A stretch of 64,000 bases of DNA, from the NCBI GenBank assembly GCA_029961685.1, contig JARWKL010000009.1, forward strand, positions 22,749,237-22,813,236. Direction: 5' to 3'. The position numbers and the translations under genes are program-made. Shown piece after piece: positions 1 through 10,251 of the stretch. The stretch comes from Aristolochia californica. Its lineage: Eukaryota; Streptophyta; Magnoliopsida; Piperales; Aristolochiaceae. Below the pieces are notes generated by a model. The model saw only the letters and a list, made by a program, of their open reading frames with translations, had not been told where the DNA came from and did no database searches. Within the stretch, counting starts at the first letter, position 1. Every line of letters begins with the position of its first letter.

Positions 1-1049
1 TGGGGAAATGGCCAAAATACTTGGGGGAGAGTTTATGGCGCAATGGACTGCTGTTGGTACGGTTGTAGGCGTAACCAAACATAGTCCCCTACCTCATCTA
101 AGACATCACGGTGTCCCTTGTCGTGGACATCTTTCATGTGAACCTAAGCTCTTCGTGGGCATTCTGCAATTGTCTGTTACACCTAGTCTCGATCCATAAG
201 TGTCTGATCAATAGCATCCACGCAGGTAGACCCTGCAGTATAAGACAGAAGGCGAGGGGGATCTTTGCCATGAAGAACCCTGAAAGGAGAGGATTGCAAG
301 GCGGAGTGGAACGAAGTATTGTAATAGTATTCAGCCCACGGTAGCCATTGAACCCATTGCTTCGGATGATCTCCAACCAAGCGTCATAGATACATTTCAA
401 CGGTGCAATTAATCACCTCGCTTTGGCCATCTGTCTGAGGATGATATGTGGATGAGAATTTCAATTTCATGCAGCTCAGACGAAAAAGTTCCTGCCAGAA
501 AGTGCTGGTGAATACCACGTCCCGATCACTGACAATAGATTCTGGAATGTCATGTAATCGTACAATATGCTCAATGAAAGTTTGTGCTACCCTTGATATT
601 GTATATGGATGAGGCAAAGGAATAAAGTGTGCATACTTAGAGAACCGATCGACCACAACAAATAGTACTAATTTACCGACGGACTGTGGAACCCATACCT
701 GTGTAGGGAGGGCGAGAGGTTGTAGAAGACCTGCTGAACTTAAGTGGTCGGCTTTGTTGTGTTGACATACCTGACATGCTGAGACATATGTCACAATGGA
801 AGTCTTCATGGCTTGCCAATAAAAATCTGCGCAAATACGTTGCAAAGTTTTCTGAATACTTTCATGTGTGTTGTCATGGTATGCGGAAAGAATGGCGGAA
901 ATCAACTCGAAAGTGTGGGGAAGATAAACTCGCTTTTTGTAGCAAATAAGTGAATCCTGGGTGGACCACTTAGACTCCATTGTCCCCTCTGAAATTTTAC
1001 TATGGAGCTCCTGTAGTTCTAGAAGAGAGGCATGGGCTTCTCTCACCAA
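1..1049 (-). pseudogene. gypsy integrase (fragmented)
   Basis: On the minus strand, 1049-384 carries an open 221-residue segment. It has the zinc-binding HHCC region (a His pair, then CQVCQ) and the catalytic core. Its three acidic landmarks are visible: Asp in VVVDRFSKYAHF, Asp in SDRDVVFTSTFW, and Glu after STYHPQTDGQSE. A frame change near 380 is followed by WAEYYYNTSFHSA, the conserved region after the core, and then by the GDYVWL segment at about 1-120. The domain would integrate the retrotransposon cDNA. Because of the frame breaks and the missing C-terminus this copy is inactive. Assignment to Ty3/gypsy is firm. Confidence 0.9.
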
Positions 1050-1051
1050 GT

Positions 1052-2336
1052 CTAGGATGAGGAAATGAGGCTGGTTGATCGCACTATGAGCTGTTGGTTG
1101 TCAAAACGTCGTGACAAGGCATCCGCTACCTTGTTTAGTCTTCTGGAACGGTAGTCCACCGAAAAGTCAAATCCCTTCAACTTACTGATCCCATGCTGTT
1201 GTGGCGAAGTCATGAGATGTTGTTCCAGTAAGAATTTCAGGCTATAGTGATTAGTACGGGTGAGAAATGCATGGCCCCATACGTAAGGGCGCCAGTGTTG
1301 GACCGCCTTGGCCAACCCTATTAATTCCCGTTCATATGCTACCAATTTCTAATGACGAACTGCCAACTGTCGGTTGAAATAAGCAATCAGATGGACTGCT
1401 GCTGTAAGACAGCCTCAATGCCCCCACCAGATGCGTCGCATTCAACCACAAATAAGTCTTCAAAATTGAGAAGTTGTAAAATAGGGGTGGAGCCTAGGGC
1501 TGTTTTGAGTGCCTCAAATGACTATGTAGCCTCCTCATTCCGGTGAAAGGAATTCTTCTTGAGGAAACTGACAAAGGTGCTGCCAACGGGCTGTAATTTT
1601 GAATGAATTTATGGTAGTATCCCACGAGACCCACAAATCCCCATAAAGCTAAGCAAGACTGAGGTTGTGGCCAATCATTAATTACCCGAATCTTCTAGGG
1701 ATCAACCGTGACTCTCTCATGTGATATAATATGACCAAGATAAGTGACATGTGAAGCTACAAAAGAGCATTTGGATTTCTTCAAATAGAGCTGATGTGCT
1801 CGTAATAATTCAAAAACAATCCGTAAATGCTCTAAATGCACTTCTCCGGACTTGCTATATATGAGTATATCATCGAAAAAAACAAGTACGAATTTTTTAA
1901 TATAGTGGCTAAATACCTCATTCATCAGTGCTTGAAAAGTGGAGGGTGCATTTAATAAGCCGAATGGCATGACCACAAATTCAAAATGACTGTGATGTGT
2001 GCGAAAGGATGTCTTCTCAATGTCAGAGGGGTGCATACGAACCTGATGATATCCATAGTGTAAGTTCAGTTCAGTAAAGACCTACGACACATGTAATTCA
2101 TCCAAGAGCTCCTCCATTACCAGAATAGCAAACTTATCCTTCACTTTTTTAGCATTCAACTCCCGATAATCTATACAAAATCTCCATGTGCCATCATGTT
2201 TCTTCACGAGCAATATGGATGAAGAGAACGGGGACTGGCTGCTACGAATAAGGCCCTGTTGTAACATAGTCAGGCATTGTCGCTCGATTTCATCTTTCTG
2301 TAGATGTGGATACCGGTACGGGAAAACTACCACCAC
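1052..2336 (-). pseudogene. gypsy reverse transcriptase and RNase H (fragmented)
   Basis: Minus-strand reading from 2336 gives the RT fingers motif SSSILLVKKHDGTWRFCIDY with its catalytic Asp. A stop follows near 2082. The frame resumes from 2036 with MPFGLLNAPSTFQALMN and the catalytic box VFFDDILIYSK, the gypsy-type FFDD version. RNase H follows in pieces: an ECDAS-like start around 1430-1450 with stops, then 1345-1052 with LLEQHLMTSPQQHGISKL and KVADALSRR, the gypsy RNase H end and tether. The two catalytic Asp of RT are kept, but the frame is broken at least twice. Confidence 0.9.
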
Positions 2337-2506
2337 ATCAGAACCTGGTTTTTAACAGATCCTATGATCACAGTGCTTCAAGGGAGGCAAATCAGAAGGC
2401 TCATGGAAGAGGTCAGAGAACTCGTTGATAAGATTTTCAATAGAGCTGTCCGGATGGTCCTATGTGTGCATGGTATGAAGGTGATGGGGTTGTCCACTTG
2501 ACCGCC

Positions 2507-3120
2507 CTATAAGAGCACTTGACTACCGGGCAAGACAAAGCTCATCGTTAACGCAGAGAAGTCCCACAGAATGGGTCCCAATGTTTGCAACCATTTAATG
2601 CCTAACACCATATCAAAGTCGGCCAGAGGTATGACAAAAAATTCTGCATGAAATAAAGTTGTACAAATGGAAAAATCTACCGCTTTGTTGATCCCGTAGC
2701 TAGGGACTTTCTCCCCATTGGCCACCGAAACCATGGTTGTAGGATGTGGAAGGATTTGTAACTGAAGATGTTGAGCAGCTGTTAAGCAAAGAAAATTGTG
2801 GGTACTACCTGAATCCACTAGTCCCTCAAGTTCATGGTCGAGTACGTGAGCTCTGACCTGCATAATTTTGGCACATTTCTGCCCCGTAATAGCATGCAAA
2901 GAGATTGCAAGCGATTCCTCCTCACTTATATCATCAGTATCCTCTGTGTCCTCTCTTTCCTTGACTTCGAGCCAAAACAATCGTTTACATTGGTGACCTG
3001 CCCGGTACTGTTCATCACAGTTGTAGCACAAATTTTTGGATCTCCGTTCCGCCATCTCCGCACTTGTTAATTTTTTTTATATACTAAGGAGAAGGATTAC
3101 TAGAGCGCGTGTCAGCTGCC
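2507..3120 (-). pseudogene. gypsy zinc knuckle and aspartic protease
   Basis: The minus-strand open segment starts with a CCHC-type zinc knuckle (CYNCDEQYRAGHQCK), which binds the element RNA. An acidic linker rich in Glu and Asp follows, then a retropepsin-like domain with active-site triplet DSG in LVDSGSTHNFL and a second conserved stretch MVLGIKWLQTLGPILWDF. In active elements this protease cleaves the Gag-Pol polyprotein. The segment is open over 182 residues, but the frame breaks before RT. The zinc knuckle is the downstream copy of a duplicated segment (see 2912-3965). Confidence 0.88.
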
Positions 3121-3965
3121 AGAGTAGTAATCGGATTGTGTCTGGGAGAAGGTAATGCTGGAGGTGTCACCTGAGACAGAATTTTGGCGCCCTTGCCAAG
3201 TGGAGGAAGTATTCCTTTCCCCTTGCCACACCAACTTACGTTGCTGAAGTCGTTGTCATTGTTCCATTGCCCAAGCTAAATTCATATCCCGAGCCAAGTC
3301 TGAAGGGAAATCAAGTTCCACCTATATCCTCAAAGATTCATTGAGGCCTGCTATAAATAAGGGGACCTGCTGGTCGACGCTAACAAACCGGCCTATGCAA
3401 GCCAATTTTTCTCGGAACTGTTTTTTATACAGTTCAGGTGATTCTTCCTCACTTATATTATAAGTATCCTCTGTGTCCTCTCTTTCCTCGACTTCGAGCC
3501 AAAACAACTGTTTACATTGGTGACCTGCCCGGTACTGTTCATCACAGTTGTCGCACAAATTTTTGGATCTCCGTTCTGCCGTCTCCACACTTGTTAATTT
3601 TTTTATATACTGAGGAAGAGGATTACTAGAGCACGTGTTGACTGCCAGAGTAGTAATTGAATTGTGTCTGGGAGAGGGTAATGCTGGAGGTGTCACCTGA
3701 GATGAAGAATTTTGGCGCCCTTGCCAAGTGGAGGAAGTATTCCTTTCCCCTTGCCACACCGACTTACGTTGTTGAAGCCGTTGTCATTGTTCCATTGCCC
3801 AAGCTAAATTCATTGCCCGAGCCAAGTCTGAAGGGAAATGAAGTTCCACCTCTATCCTTAGAGATTCATTGAGGCCTGCTGTAAATAAGGGGACCTGCTG
3901 GTCGACTCTAACCAACTGGCCTGTGCGAGCCAATTTTTCTTGGAACTGTTTTTTATACAGTTCAA
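2912..3965 (-). repeat. 527-bp direct tandem duplication inside gypsy gag
   Basis: Two adjacent copies, about 2912-3438 and 3439-3965, are highly similar over their full length. Each encodes, in minus-strand order, the capsid end (ELYKKQF.EKLA, QVPLF.AGLNESLRI), a linker with WQGRQNSSSQVTPP-like residues, and the zinc knuckle with its acidic tail. The joint falls where the acidic tail (SEEES) runs straight into ELYKKQF. The offset is constant at 527-528 bases. The downstream copy lies in frame with the protease. Confidence 0.9.
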
Positions 3966-4522
3966 CATACCCGATTTGTCTCAATAGTACTAAATCTCCC
4001 AAGGGGTAGCTGTGGGGCGGGAGGGCCAAATCTAAGTGTGCATAATTCTTTAAATTCACCCCAATCCAGCACCACTCTCTCTAGTTCCACCTGGTGAAAC
4101 CATAGTTGTGCCTCGTCTAACATATGGCTGGAGGCAAGTGCCACCTAATCAAACTCAGCAGTCCCTTGATTTAAAAAGAAAAAATTCTCTCATCTATGCA
4201 ACGAAATTAAGGGATCAACTGACCCATTAAAGGTAGGAAAATCTAATTTTGCGTACCTTGGTATTGTACCTCCACTCTGTGGTGCCTGGACAACAGTGCC
4301 CCCAGCCAACTGCTCCCCTCTTCAGTTATGCGAGTGAGTCACCTCCCTTGCCTCTGCACTAGTCTGTCTCTCTGCCAATACACTAGACAACAAGCTAGTT
4401 AACCGATTGAGTTCCAATTCCATCCCAGAAATTTTTCCCAATTGTGGTTATGCTGCAGCGAGGGTATCTTCTATCTTGTTCACCCTGATTTGAAGTTCTT
4501 CAATGTTGGATGTATCCCCCAT
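3322..4522 (-). pseudogene. gypsy gag (capsid) remnant
   Basis: The probable gag start is the ATG at 4522 on the minus strand, beginning MGDTSNIEELQIRVNKIED. The reading continues with several in-frame stops through KLDFPTFNGSVDPL, the hallmark beginning of the plant gypsy capsid (KLDFPTFDG type). It then has AQLWFHQVE and, after a frame change near 4000, ELYKKQFQEKLARTGQ and VPLFTAGLNESLRIEVEL, which also fit retrotransposon gag. The capsid end and zinc knuckle are present twice in tandem. Stops at three or more positions make it non-functional. Confidence 0.85.
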
Positions 4523-5345
4523 GTTACGGTCCCTAGTCATAGATCGAGTAACACGGTGTGGGACTTTAGACTCCAGCACTGTAAGTGAGTGACTGCTCTC
4601 GGCAAGGTCAGGTAAGGGAGACCTTTTCTTGGTCTGGTCTCGGTCAAGAGGAAAACAACCTCTTTTGTGTGGTTAGAATGCCGCTCGGTAGGGCCAGGAG
4701 ACCCTATGCTGTTGTAACTCGAATTGTAAAGGGAAAGGATTCCCTTTTCTTGATCACGGAAAAGAGGGTTTAATCCCTCCTTACTGCTGCTCGTGTTAGG
4801 GTTGCAACCCCTAACTTGGACAACCCTTGGGCCTACGGTTAGGAACTCCTTACCTGACTTCTTGTTGATCTCAACACTAGAAAAGAAACTTGTTTTATGG
4901 TTGCTCATGGTAGGAGGTGGGAAGGCCTCAATTTTTGGTCGGCAAGAGAGGGAGAATCCTTCTCTTGATGCTTGTGAAGAAAAGGAGGCTAGATCCTCTG
5001 TTTGAATTCAGAAAAGGGACAGCAACTCCCTTCTCTTCCTCAATATGGATAAATGGAATAGCAAATCAAGAATGGTAGAGATATGCAGATTCTAAGGGAA
5101 CCTAGACCTAGAGATCATCAAGGTAGACCTCCAAACCCTAGAGCTCATCAAGGAGAACTCCAAGCCTGTTTAACAAAAAATCAATGCTTGCCTTTTCTCT
5201 ATTTCTTTATCCTTTAAATAGGGTTTGACGTCATAAGTGTTTTAGGGCTAATTCTGACCCTACATCCTTGTTCCTTACATAATTACTAAAAAATTATACA
5301 TAAAACAATAAAAAATATGAAATATAAAACTAATGAAATCAGTGA
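4523..5345 (-). repeat. probable gypsy LTR plus 5' leader
   Basis: This stretch lies between the stop codon of one gypsy pol tail (5346) and the ATG of the next gag (4522), where an LTR followed by a leader is expected. On the minus strand, CCCTATTTAAAGG at about 5224 is a plausible TATA region. A run of imperfect purine/pyrimidine-rich repeats follows (4540-5040). I could not fix the LTR ends or find a convincing tRNA primer-binding site, so boundaries are inferred from flanking coding sequence only. Confidence 0.5.
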
Positions 5346-5640
5346 GTCATTGTCTCCTCCTTTGAGTGACTCGGTGTGCTATTGAGTCCACAACATCTGC
5401 CTCCCCTTGGAGAAAGAGCTTGTCCTCAAGCTTGTAAGCTGGGTATTCCTGTCTGACGATCTCTAACCACTCCCAGGTAGCAGTTTCCGGTTCTGTAGCT
5501 GTCCACTAGACTAGAATCTCCCACTGGTCATTGACCAAATGGGCACGTAACACCATGGATGGTGTAAGGATAACATGTCCCTCGGCCACTGGAGGAAGGA
5601 ACACTTACACACTTGGGTGCCTTTTCATACAATTCAATGG
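5346..5640 (-). pseudogene. gypsy pol C-terminal tail (chromodomain-like), second copy
   Basis: Minus-strand translation gives HLVNDQWEILV, a stop, then TATEPETATWEWLEIVRQEY and YKLEDKLFLQGEADVV, ending at a stop near 5346. This is the C-terminal region that follows integrase in plant chromovirus-type gypsy elements (the ATWE..... LEDKL..QGE pattern). In an intact element it directly precedes the 3' LTR. Here it precedes the LTR and gag of the copy at 1-4522, so it belongs to a second, 5'-truncated copy in the same orientation. Nothing gypsy-like is seen beyond about 5640. Confidence 0.8.
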
Positions 5641-6068
5641 GTTGCATGATTACTTTAGCTTGGGAAGGATACTTTCCTATCTTTCATTTTAGTTTTATCT
5701 ATCAATCAATTAGATTATTTTATGAGAATTATGTTAGTAAAATAATGGTAGTTCTTTTAGATTTAGTAGTTGTTTGAGTTTTATTGTGCATTTGGAGTTT
5801 TTCTTACAAAAAAAATTAAAATGCACTTTGAGCTTTATAATTTTCTATATTCAATTAAATGCTTTTGAACATCTTTTTTTGATTTTCTGTAAGAATGAGG
5901 TATTATAGTGTCATCACAAAGTTGTAGATTATTAGAAAACCATAGTACTAGGTCATATAGGATGCATAATTTTTCTATTTCTTGAGTGAAAACTCTTTTG
6001 GTGGAATGTTAGATATCTTTATGATTTGTATTCTTAAATTATACATTACATATAAATGATATTATGTT
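5641..6068. other. AT-rich stretch without recognised gene
   Basis: No open frame with coding character and no domain seen. The sequence is AT-rich with homopolymer runs, typical of plant intergenic DNA. Confidence 0.5.
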
Positions 6069-6370
6069 TATACATTAGAGAAGACTTTGTGGCCAAATGA
6101 TAAGGCACCAGACAATTAGAGATCTAGGTTAAAGCCCTGATTGAGTCATAATGATAAGTAGCCATCTTGAGTCCTTTGAGCTTATTTTTAGTGGCTTGTT
6201 TCTTCAATCTTTTAAGGCGCCCAATACAAAGTTGTGTTTGGATTTAATTTACTTATGAAATATTGAAGGCCTCCCAAGTTTTGCTCTATTTATGCACTAT
6301 CCCTCCTACCTTTTCTCCATTCTTTTATTCACGATGAATTTCATTTACTATTTCAAAAAAAAAAAAAACT
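6069..6370 (+). repeat. possible tRNA-derived SINE
   Basis: The start resembles the 5' half of a tRNA gene: TGGCCAAATGATAAGGC fits the pol III A box, and AGGTTAAAGCCCT about 35 bases later is a degenerate B box. The stretch ends in a run of 14 A at about 6355-6369, as plant SINEs do, for a total near 300 bases. I saw no clear target-site duplication. Without one this remains a candidate. Confidence 0.4.
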
Positions 6371-7020
6371 CCTAGGAGCTCATGAGTCATAATAGGAGGA
6401 AAACATCTTCGTGGTTGTTTTGGGTCTTCAATTCATATTCATTGATTCCATAGTTGTGTACAAGTTTAGTTTGGGTGTTAGGTAACTAAAAGAGATACAA
6501 AAGCATCTTTGAGAAGATAGAAGACAAGGCTGATTTGAAGAGGCAAAATTGATGTCCTAAGCTCCTCTACATGAAAGACTAAAAACTATAACAAGAGAAC
6601 CTGCATCTACTAACATTTGTCTATCAAAGGATTACTAGAATTGTATTTTCATGAATTTCATCCTTTTAGTGGGTTCATATTTTGCTAAAAATTACTTATT
6701 TACTACCAAAATATTTTAGGAAAAGTTCAATAGAATCTTAATAATTCTAGTTGGTAAATTAAGATTAGCCAATGAAACTAAAGAGACATTGATCACCATA
6801 TGAAAAAAATCATCAAGGAATATTTCTCTCACACTATAGAGGCTGGAATTAACTCAAAACTATTCCACTAAACTTAAATGTGGCAACCACCTTTGTTTAA
6901 TACACATCGATCAAAGTTATTATCTACACTAACACTTTATAGTTGAATTCAATGGCACTGACCGTATTTTTTAAAGGTTAAAATATAAGTAAAATACTGA
7001 CTAATAATTTACCAAGCTAA
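6371..7020. other. intergenic, nothing recognised
   Basis: AT-rich; no coding potential or repeat family recognised. Confidence 0.5.
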
Positions 7021-7345
7021 TCATAATGCAAAAGAAGATGGCAATGACCATACTAAGATCAACAAAGAAGATGGAAACAACCACACCCATATGATGTTGC
7101 TTATTAAACAAAACTTTTTGGATATTTGGTTGAGGTAGATCCTAAAAAATATGATGGAAAATAACTTCAAGTGTCCCAAGATGACACAAGTCATGAAGAG
7201 GGTTTTAATTATCCTAAAGTGCAAGAGTAGTGAGTTCCATAATGCAAAATTTATGAAGCTGTTGAAAGTGACTCTGCTAGAATTTGAACCTAGATTCTCC
7301 ACTAATAGTGGTGTTTACCATTAGGCAAAGGAGTCTTTTATCTCC
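7021..7345 (-). repeat. possible second tRNA-like (SINE) sequence
   Basis: On the minus strand from about 7345, TTGCCTAATGGTAAAC resembles a pol III A box and AGGTTCAAATTCTAG is a near-consensus B box 45 bases downstream. Stem-like bases (CTAG...CTAG) flank the B box as in a T arm. The complete cloverleaf does not fold well, so this is not called a tRNA gene. A 93-residue frame downstream (7302-7021) has no recognised similarity. Confidence 0.3.
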
Positions 7346-8330
7346 ATCCTTCTTCCAAACACGGGGAGCTATACTAGTCTTAAAAGTGAGCAATGACTCA
7401 AGATATTATGGTAGTCATTCTATATTTATTTGATATGGTCTTGTACTTTGTCAACACAAAGTATGACCAATGACAAGAAGCAAATATGTGCAATAACCAA
7501 TGAACTAATAATGCATTGCAAGAAAATTAATAGTTCTTCCTTTTTTGAAGTCATTGACATTATCCTCATACAAGAACACAATACAAAAAATAAAAAGCAA
7601 AAAATATAGTTATATCCAAAACTTAAATTGGAGAAAGGTCCACCAAATTGCTCATTTTACAGTCTGGTATATAAAAAAACATTGTCTCTAAAGCCAAGGG
7701 ATCACACAATAATAAATATTTTGGTGAGGATGTAAGCCACTCATACTTGGTTATTACAAAGTTTGGCTATAGTTGTCTAGTCTAAAGGGATGGTAGCAAC
7801 TGTACAACAATGTCATCATCGAGATTAATGGAACATGTTGCGGTCATGCACTTGTAACAATAGCAATTAGTTTGTTGTGATAAAATCATTCTTGGAATAA
7901 TCAAAGTCTCCATGAGTGGAATGAATTTTTTTGTAGCACAACACATTTACTAAGAAAACTTGAGCTGACTCCATAGAGTCAAAAGATAGATAAACATTAC
8001 ACTAATTTATATGAGTTTACACATGGCTGCCATCTGAAAAAGTTGTTCATTCATTTAGTTTCCCACTCAAAAGAGAGGAAAAAAGCAAACAGAGGCCAAA
8101 TGCTCCATTCTTCAAAGTTAATCATTGTCCACTTCACTCTAAAAAAGCAACACCCATTGTCCCACTATTGCAGAAGATCTGTCAAAGCTGCAACCATAGA
8201 GCATACTAGTCATGCCGAAGAATAGAGGTTACTAATCATGAAATGTCTCTGAGCTTTGAATTTACCCCTTGAAAAATAGGGCCATAGGATGTGAAAGAGA
8301 AGCTATTAGATACAAAAAAAAAAAAAAAAA
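7346..8330. other. intergenic, nothing recognised
   Basis: AT-rich sequence. A 60-residue frame at 8043-8225 shows no domain. A run of A at 8314-8330 ends the stretch. Confidence 0.45.
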
Positions 8331-9300
8331 TACTCGAACTTCTTTAAAAATGTAAAAAATATTACAAGAACACTAAAGAACACACTGAAAGAGAAGAGAG
8401 GAGAGCACTTACAAACATTACTTCTCTCTAACTACTCTTTCTAACTCTTACTAACTTCCACATCTAGCACACCATATGAGGCTTTGTTTATAGTAGTTGG
8501 AGACCAACCAATTTACATCACAACTGTACATCAATTATTGGAGATATTTTCATCCTTGGGCCAATAGTGACAGGCTTGAAGCTACATAGTGACCCTTGCT
8601 CTTCAATAGTGCTTCATAAAATAGTGGTAGGCGAGGGGCTTTAATAGTTTGGGACTTTGGACATGAATGGTGACGGTCAATACATTGAACAGTGCTTTCT
8701 CCTTTTAATGCTCCTTCCAGGAGTTCTTTAGCATCAATCCTTTCTAATTCTTCAATCCAGCATGGTGTTTTCTGGATAAAAGCCATTGCGCTATCTGTTG
8801 GGACTTGCTGGATGGTTAGATAGAGTCATTGTGATGTCTGTTGGCACAGGCTGGATAGAACCCCAAATTGTTCTTTCCATGTGAAGTATGTGCCAGTAAG
8901 AATGCTTTCAGGAAGAGACTTGACGTCTACTTGGTTGAGTCAACACATTAAGGTAAAAGAATTCCTTGTAGAGCCTTGAGTACCTTCTTGTGAGGTATGA
9001 GGTAATGTACCGTTTCGGGATCTATGATTTGAGTTGGTGGACGATTCTATGCCCATCTTTATGGAGTAGCGCAGAACTTGAAAGGTGATCAGGACATAAT
9101 TGACACGTATTTCATTGATCATTGGTTGAAATCACTTGAGCATTTTGGCCAAATTGCAATTACTAGGATCTATTGTGTCATGGGGCCCATAAATCCATTT
9201 GTGAAGATAGTATTAGAGGTCATGCGTTATGGAATATGAAAGATTTATTGTATCTTTTGATGGAAGATGGGTTCAAGGCCACATGACTAAGGAATGCCCA
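8331..9300 (-). other. unrecognised, retroelement-like stretch
   Basis: On the minus strand, 8786-8550 carries a 78-residue open frame starting MAFIQKTPCWIEELERIDAK. It is followed by a stretch with a TATA-like ACTATAAACAAAGCC at about 8490 and a pyrimidine-rich transcript-like region, a layout resembling an LTR. No terminal repeats, primer site or known domain were found, so the nature of the element is open. Confidence 0.25.
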
Positions 9301-9313
9301 CATGTCCAAGTAT

Positions 9314-9597
9314 GTTAGAAGATGTGCTCAAGCCCACAAACCAAAGAGAATGCCCATAGGCCCACAAGTAATGGCACGATAGTAAATAAAAAGTCATCTC
9401 AAAAGATGACATTAATGCAATTATTTTAAGTTTTATGGGTATTATTATAATATTGTAATCTTATTCATCTATAAATTGAGCCTCAAAGGGAGGGTTAGGA
9501 CACAAGTCCATAACTTGTTTCTTCCTCCTATTTTCTCCCAACATATTTTCACTCTTTTTCTCCATTAGCTAAATCCATGGATTCCTAAAAATCAACA
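9314..9597 (+). repeat. solitary LTR of a plus-strand retroelement
   Basis: The stretch begins TGTTAGAAGATG and ends AAATCAACA, the TG...CA ends of an LTR. It contains a TATA-like CTATAAATTGAGCC at about 9470 and is followed directly by a tRNA-Met primer-binding site (9598-9610). Orientation is therefore plus, opposite to the neighbouring copia elements. No gag or pol is seen downstream before copia element 1 begins at 9834. Confidence 0.6.
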
Positions 9598-9610
9598 TGG
9601 TATTAGAGCC
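9598..9610 (+). promoter_or_regulatory. primer-binding site for initiator tRNA-Met
   Basis: TGGTATTAGAGCC matches the usual plant retrotransposon primer site TGGTATCAGAGC with one change. It lies immediately after the LTR end at 9597, where reverse transcription would be primed. Confidence 0.65.
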
Positions 9611-9833
9611 TTGATTTTCAAGATTCTTAGCCATGGTTTTTAGAATTCCAAATTTTTTTATATTCCACAAGTGCCTATGCGTCGTCTCCTTATGTTTTTT
9701 GGATTCTCAGTTTTTTTTCTCTTTAGATTATCCACTCTAGTCCAAGTTGACCCAAAATAGTTAAGGAACATCGAGGGTGACTGGGTCCTACCATATATTT
9801 GTTTTCCCTTGCATTCTCCACCAACTTTACAAT

Positions 9834-10244
9834 TGTTGAATTTAGGACCCCATGCTTGAAACCTTGAGCAAGGTGAGAGAGGGAGAAGAGAAGGGAGAGA
9901 AGAGAAAAAGAGACTTTAGGCTAGAGAGAGATTCTTCCACGAATTGAGAAGAGGAGAGCTTGATTGAATCCTTCAACCAAGACCCCTATTTATACTATTT
10001 CCATTACATATTTAGGGAAACTCCTCAATCGATTAGGATCCCTAATATCCCTATTTACATCAATCATGATTAACTAAATTATATAAATCAAGGGAAGATA
10101 AATCAATTAAATTAATCAAAGAAGATTTTCAACTCATGTGATGAGGGAATTCCACCTTGTGTGATAACTCATCATGCCACCTCATGTGGTGGCTCATCAT
10201 ATCAGCACGTGTGGTCATGGTGGGTTTGGTCCCAACGTGTAACA
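9834..10244 (-). repeat. 3' LTR of copia element 1
   Basis: On the minus strand it runs from TGTTACACGTTGGG to TTCAACA, giving TG...CA ends and 411 bases. It directly follows the polypurine tract CAGCTTGAGGAGGAT (10,245-10,259). It contains a TATA-like AGTATAAATAGGGG at about 9990 and a downstream CT-rich stretch. Confidence 0.75.
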
Positions 10245-10251
10245 ATCCTCC

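Larger units (their letters stand above)
1..4522 (-). mobile_element. Ty3/gypsy LTR retrotransposon, decayed internal region (gag to integrase)
   Basis: Read on the minus strand, the order is gag, zinc knuckle, aspartic protease, reverse transcriptase, RNase H, integrase, which is the Ty3/gypsy order. The integrase C-terminal part runs off the left edge: the last readable stretch contains GDYVWLRLQPY-like residues, typical of the post-core region. All domains are split by stops or frame changes, so the copy is not autonomous. A related pol tail lies immediately upstream beyond the LTR region (5346-5640). The left LTR is outside the window. Confidence 0.92.

Noticed and set aside
4537..4908. 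123-residue minus-strand frame in the gypsy LTR/leader
   Set aside because: No domain, lies in non-coding leader sequence and consists of repetitive words.
7270..7335. Candidate tRNA gene on the minus strand
   Set aside because: A and B box words are present but acceptor and anticodon stems do not pair convincingly.
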